A stretch of DNA of 64,000 nucleotides from Suilimivivens sp964614185 (GTDB lineage Bacteria; Bacillota; Clostridia; Lachnospirales; Lachnospiraceae). Made by a program: the position numbers and the translations under genes. The notes beneath the pieces were generated by a model. It worked only from the letters and a program-made list of their open reading frames with translations. It ran no database searches and was not told where the DNA came from. Shown piece after piece: positions 62,289 through 64,000 of this stretch (within the stretch, counting starts at the first letter, position 1; each line of letters begins with the position of its first letter). The DNA is taken from contig CAZTKJ010000010.1 in NCBI GenBank assembly GCA_964614185.1, positions 6,844 through 70,843 on the forward strand. Reading direction: 5' to 3'.

Positions 62289-62512
62289 GGTGTCAAAAGT
62301 CCTGGCGGAACTGTTACATGGCAGATTGCACAAAAGAACTTCGGGCAATCGACTTTTGCACGATGAAGTCAAAACTCAAAAATCGTGGAAGCCTCTGCTG
62401 AACATGATTTTCGTTTTAAGAGGTTTGGCGGAATGATTCGTGCAATGGAGTGCGCACGAATTCTTTTGTGCAATCTGCCATCAAATGACTATCATATAGG
62501 ACTTTTGACGCC
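62289..62512. repeat. Palindromic element, copy B (core 62319-62480)
   Basis: A 224-base element with nested inverted repeats. Outer arms GGTGTCAAAAGTCC (62289-62302) and GGACTTTTGACGCC (62499-62512), one mismatch. Core arms TGGCAGATTGCACAAAAG at 62319 and its perfect complement ending 62480 (20 bases). The internal 120 bases are the reverse complement of copy A at about 90 percent identity by eye. No coding capacity. Confidence 0.88.
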
Positions 62513-62518
62513 ATAATC

Positions 62519-63334
62519 TTATAAATAGGGAATCATCTCTTTCACTGAAGTAAAAATCAAATCCGGTATCACATCGGATTCTTCCACGTCCTTCATATCT
62601 GCCTCCCCACTTAGCACCAGAATTCCGGTATAGCCGTTATTTACTCCCGCCGCTACATCTGTATAAAGCCTGTCCCCTACCATTGCGGTCTGTTCCTTTG
62701 TTACTTTGGCACGCCTTGCAAGGTAATCCATAATATCTCCGCCGGGCTTGCCAATCACATGGTCAGGATAACGGAATGCAGATGCATGGATAAAGGCATG
62801 AATAGCTCCTGCATCCGGAATGAATCCTGTTTCCGTGGGACAATTATAATCCGGATGGGTAGCTATATAAGGAAGACCACTCCTGACGAAATCGCATACC
62901 TTACACATCTTATTATAATCAAGGGAAGTGTCAAAACCTGTCACTACAATTTCCGGTTCCCTGTCATCAAGCAGGATTCCTTCTTCCTCAAATTCCTTGG
63001 TAAGCAATTCATTGCCAAGCAAAAACACCCTTTTCCCCGGATAATTTCTTTGCAGATAATCAATGGTTGCCTGTCCCGATGTAACAATTCTGCTGCTGTC
63101 TATGTCAAGCCCCATACGCTTTAGCTTTTCTACATAATTTTCAGGTCCTTTGGAAGAATTATTGGTAAGGAAAATATACTGTTTTCCGGCTCTTTCCACT
63201 GCATCAAGAAATTCTCTTGCTCCTTCGATCCACTTCTCCCCAAGGTAAATAGTTCCATCCATATCCAATGAATAACATGTGATATTTTTCAATTTTTGTT
63301 TCACATCTTCATTTATATTGGGAATTCTTCTCAC
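62519..63334 (-). CDS. HAD-IIA family phosphatase (NagD/AraL type)
   Basis: 271 aa, GTG start with AAGGAG 7 bases upstream; no close in-frame ATG. Motif I DMDGTIYLG, motif II LTNNSSKGP, and a C-terminal GKPGGDIMDYLARRA, MVGDRLYTDVAAGVNNG (motif IV). C2-capped HAD enzymes of this group dephosphorylate sugar phosphates or p-nitrophenyl phosphate. Substrate unknown. Confidence 0.92.
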   Translation of the reverse strand: MRRIPNINEDVKQKLKNITCYSLDMDGTIYLGEKWIEGAREFLDAVERAGKQYIFLTNNSSKGPENYVEKLKRMGLDIDSSRIVTSGQATIDYLQRNYPGKRVFLLGNELLTKEFEEEGILLDDREPEIVVTGFDTSLDYNKMCKVCDFVRSGLPYIATHPDYNCPTETGFIPDAGAIHAFIHASAFRYPDHVIGKPGGDIMDYLARRAKVTKEQTAMVGDRLYTDVAAGVNNGYTGILVLSGEADMKDVEESDVIPDLIFTSVKEMIPYL

Positions 63335-63375
63335 TTGTAATCTCCTTTTTATACCTTTATTTACTGCTGTTTCCC

Positions 63376-63605
63376 TTATTTGCCCACATCTATTTTCATT
63401 TCAAATTCCGAGTATGGTACCACCACCTGAATAAATTCATCATTATATACCGCCTCGTCAGAGAAAAAATAAATCACGATTTTATTTTCTGCATACCTCA
63501 TCAAAATATCTTTCAATTCTTTTTCGTTATTTTGAATTATATCCTCAAGAAAAAGAACTTCTCCCGACTGAAGGTCGAAAGTCTTGTATTTAAATTGATG
63601 CTGTC
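63376..63605 (-). pseudogene. Truncated gene remnant (C-terminal, RsiV/DUF3298-like)
   Basis: An open minus-strand frame of about 75 codons ends with TAA at 63376. It reads HQFKYKTFDLQSGEVLFLED, then KELKDILMRYAENK and IVIYFFSDEAV ... VVVPYSEFEMKIDVGK. The pattern (a helical strand, IVIYF, then VPYSEF) resembles the C-terminal part of RsiV/DUF3298 domains, but that is a weak match. At the 5' edge the frame meets a TGA exactly at the border of repeat copy C (63603), and no start codon is present. The gene therefore seems to have lost its N-terminal part to the insertion of the element or an associated deletion. Confidence 0.55.
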
Positions 63606-63697
63606 AGATTGCACAAAAGAATTCGTGCAAAGTCATTTGCCCAAATTTCTTTTGTGTAATCTGACTTGCAACAGTTCCAATCCGAGATTTTGACACC
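63603..63697. repeat. Palindromic element, copy C (short form)
   Basis: Core arms GTCAGATTGCACAAAAGA (from 63603) and its near complement ending at 63665, only 63 bases in total: the middle of copies A and B is missing. Right of it lies the outer arm AGATTTTGACACC (63685-63697). The arms and the flank match copies A and B, so this is a shortened member of the family. Confidence 0.8.
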
Positions 63698-63747
63698 TGA
63701 ACTCTAATAGGCATTTGCCAAACTCCAATTTACATAAGTCAAATTGG

Positions 63748-63872
63748 GCATATTGCATATTCCATAAGCAGGCCCTTGAAAAACGTCAGCGCTTAGCGAG
63801 GTATTTTCGAGCTTAGCACTGTTACGTTTTTCACGGAGCGAAAGCGTGGCTGTGTTGGAATATGCAATGTGC
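63748..63872. repeat. 125-base nested palindrome
   Basis: Outer arms GCATATTGCATATTCC (63748-63763) and GGAATATGCAATGTGC (63857-63872), one mismatch. Inside, GAAAAACGT (63778-63786) pairs with ACGTTTTTC (63824-63832), and CAGCGCTTAGC faces GCTTAGCACTG. This is a different sequence from elements A-C. It may be a terminator complex or another repeat family. Confidence 0.6.
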
Positions 63873-63902
63873 ACAATGACACTCTGCTTTTAGTGTATCA
63901 TT

Positions 63903-64000
63903 TCACTTAAACCCTTCCCTGCTATATTCCCAAACCTTTTTTGCCAGTTTACAAAAGTCCTCGCTTTTTGCCTTTACTTGTCCTGCCTCAATGTACTCAC
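63903..64000 (-). CDS. Partial gene, C-terminal 31 codons
   Basis: An open minus-strand frame runs in from the right edge and ends at a TGA (63903-63905): EYIEAGQVKAKSEDFCKLAK ending KVWEYSREGFK. The part shown is helical and charged, without a recognisable motif. Only the last 31 residues are in the window, so the product cannot be named. Confidence 0.5.
   Translation of the reverse strand, partial: EYIEAGQVKAKSEDFCKLAKKVWEYSREGFK

Overview
The window looks like a chromosomal segment of a spore-forming low-GC Firmicute, most likely Lachnospiraceae (Clostridia). The supporting features are a clostridial-type alpha/beta small acid-soluble spore protein, AddAB, a tig-clpP-clpX-lon-engB protease block, a TPP-riboswitch-controlled thiamin ECF transporter, a TM1266-type hydrogenase regulator, AGGAGG ribosome binding sites and several small gene families that I recognise only as Lachnospiraceae-like hypotheticals. 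I see no rRNA, tRNA, CRISPR array, prophage or transposase gene.

Layout. 1-12.7 kb: metabolic and housekeeping genes in short, often divergent units (LUD protein, glyA, lipid kinase plus PAP2 phosphatase, glycosyltransferase, an SfsA-MutY fusion, a mutarotase-like epimerase, an HD hydrolase, an EamA protein, a nucleoside-hydrolase lipoprotein). 13.1-27.9 kb: a visibly more AT-rich defence island, all on the minus strand. In transcription order it holds the type IV toxin-antitoxin pair abiEi-abiEii with a promoter embedded in a perfect inverted repeat, a small frameshifted ORF, and then a tight six-gene operon: DNA cytosine methyltransferase (drmMII-like), AIPR protein, an 864-aa protein that is probably DrmE-like, a NERD-nuclease/UvrD-helicase, the helicase drmA and drmB (DUF1998). 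This reads as a class-2 DISARM relative without a DrmC phospholipase-D nuclease and with two extra genes. It is the most notable system here. 28.4-35.8 kb: 8-oxoguanine glycosylase, a PHP phosphatase/DUF308/VanZ/truA/D-hydroxyacid dehydrogenase/AI-2E/engB run. 35.9-41.7 kb: lon, clpX, clpP, tig. 41.8-48.3 kb: hypB, a DUF5692-like membrane protein, hypA and a 903-aa iron-sulfur flavoprotein, with a divergent TM1266-type regulator and an ECF S component, but no hydrogenase structural gene. 48.3-63.3 kb: spore protein, esterase, GreA, CBS, DJ-1/PfpI and CYTH proteins, malQ, thiT, addA/addB, an HD protein and a HAD phosphatase. 63.3-64 kb: a truncated gene remnant, repeats and the 3' end of a gene leaving the window.

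How the parts work together. The defence operon would modify host DNA (methyltransferase) and restrict unmodified incoming DNA through the DrmA/DrmB core with the DrmE-like, NERD-helicase and AIPR proteins; AbiE next door would act as an abortive-infection backup. AddAB handles DNA breaks, and Ogg plus MutY handle 8-oxoguanine. Lon, ClpXP and trigger factor form the protein-quality block. A family of palindromic, transposase-less elements (copies near 29.3, 62.3 and 63.6 kb) is scattered between genes, and the copy at 63.6 kb abuts a decapitated gene.

Several start codons were moved downstream from the longest reading frame because a clear Shine-Dalgarno sequence sits inside that frame; this is stated in each entry. 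All domain assignments come from reading motifs, without database searches.
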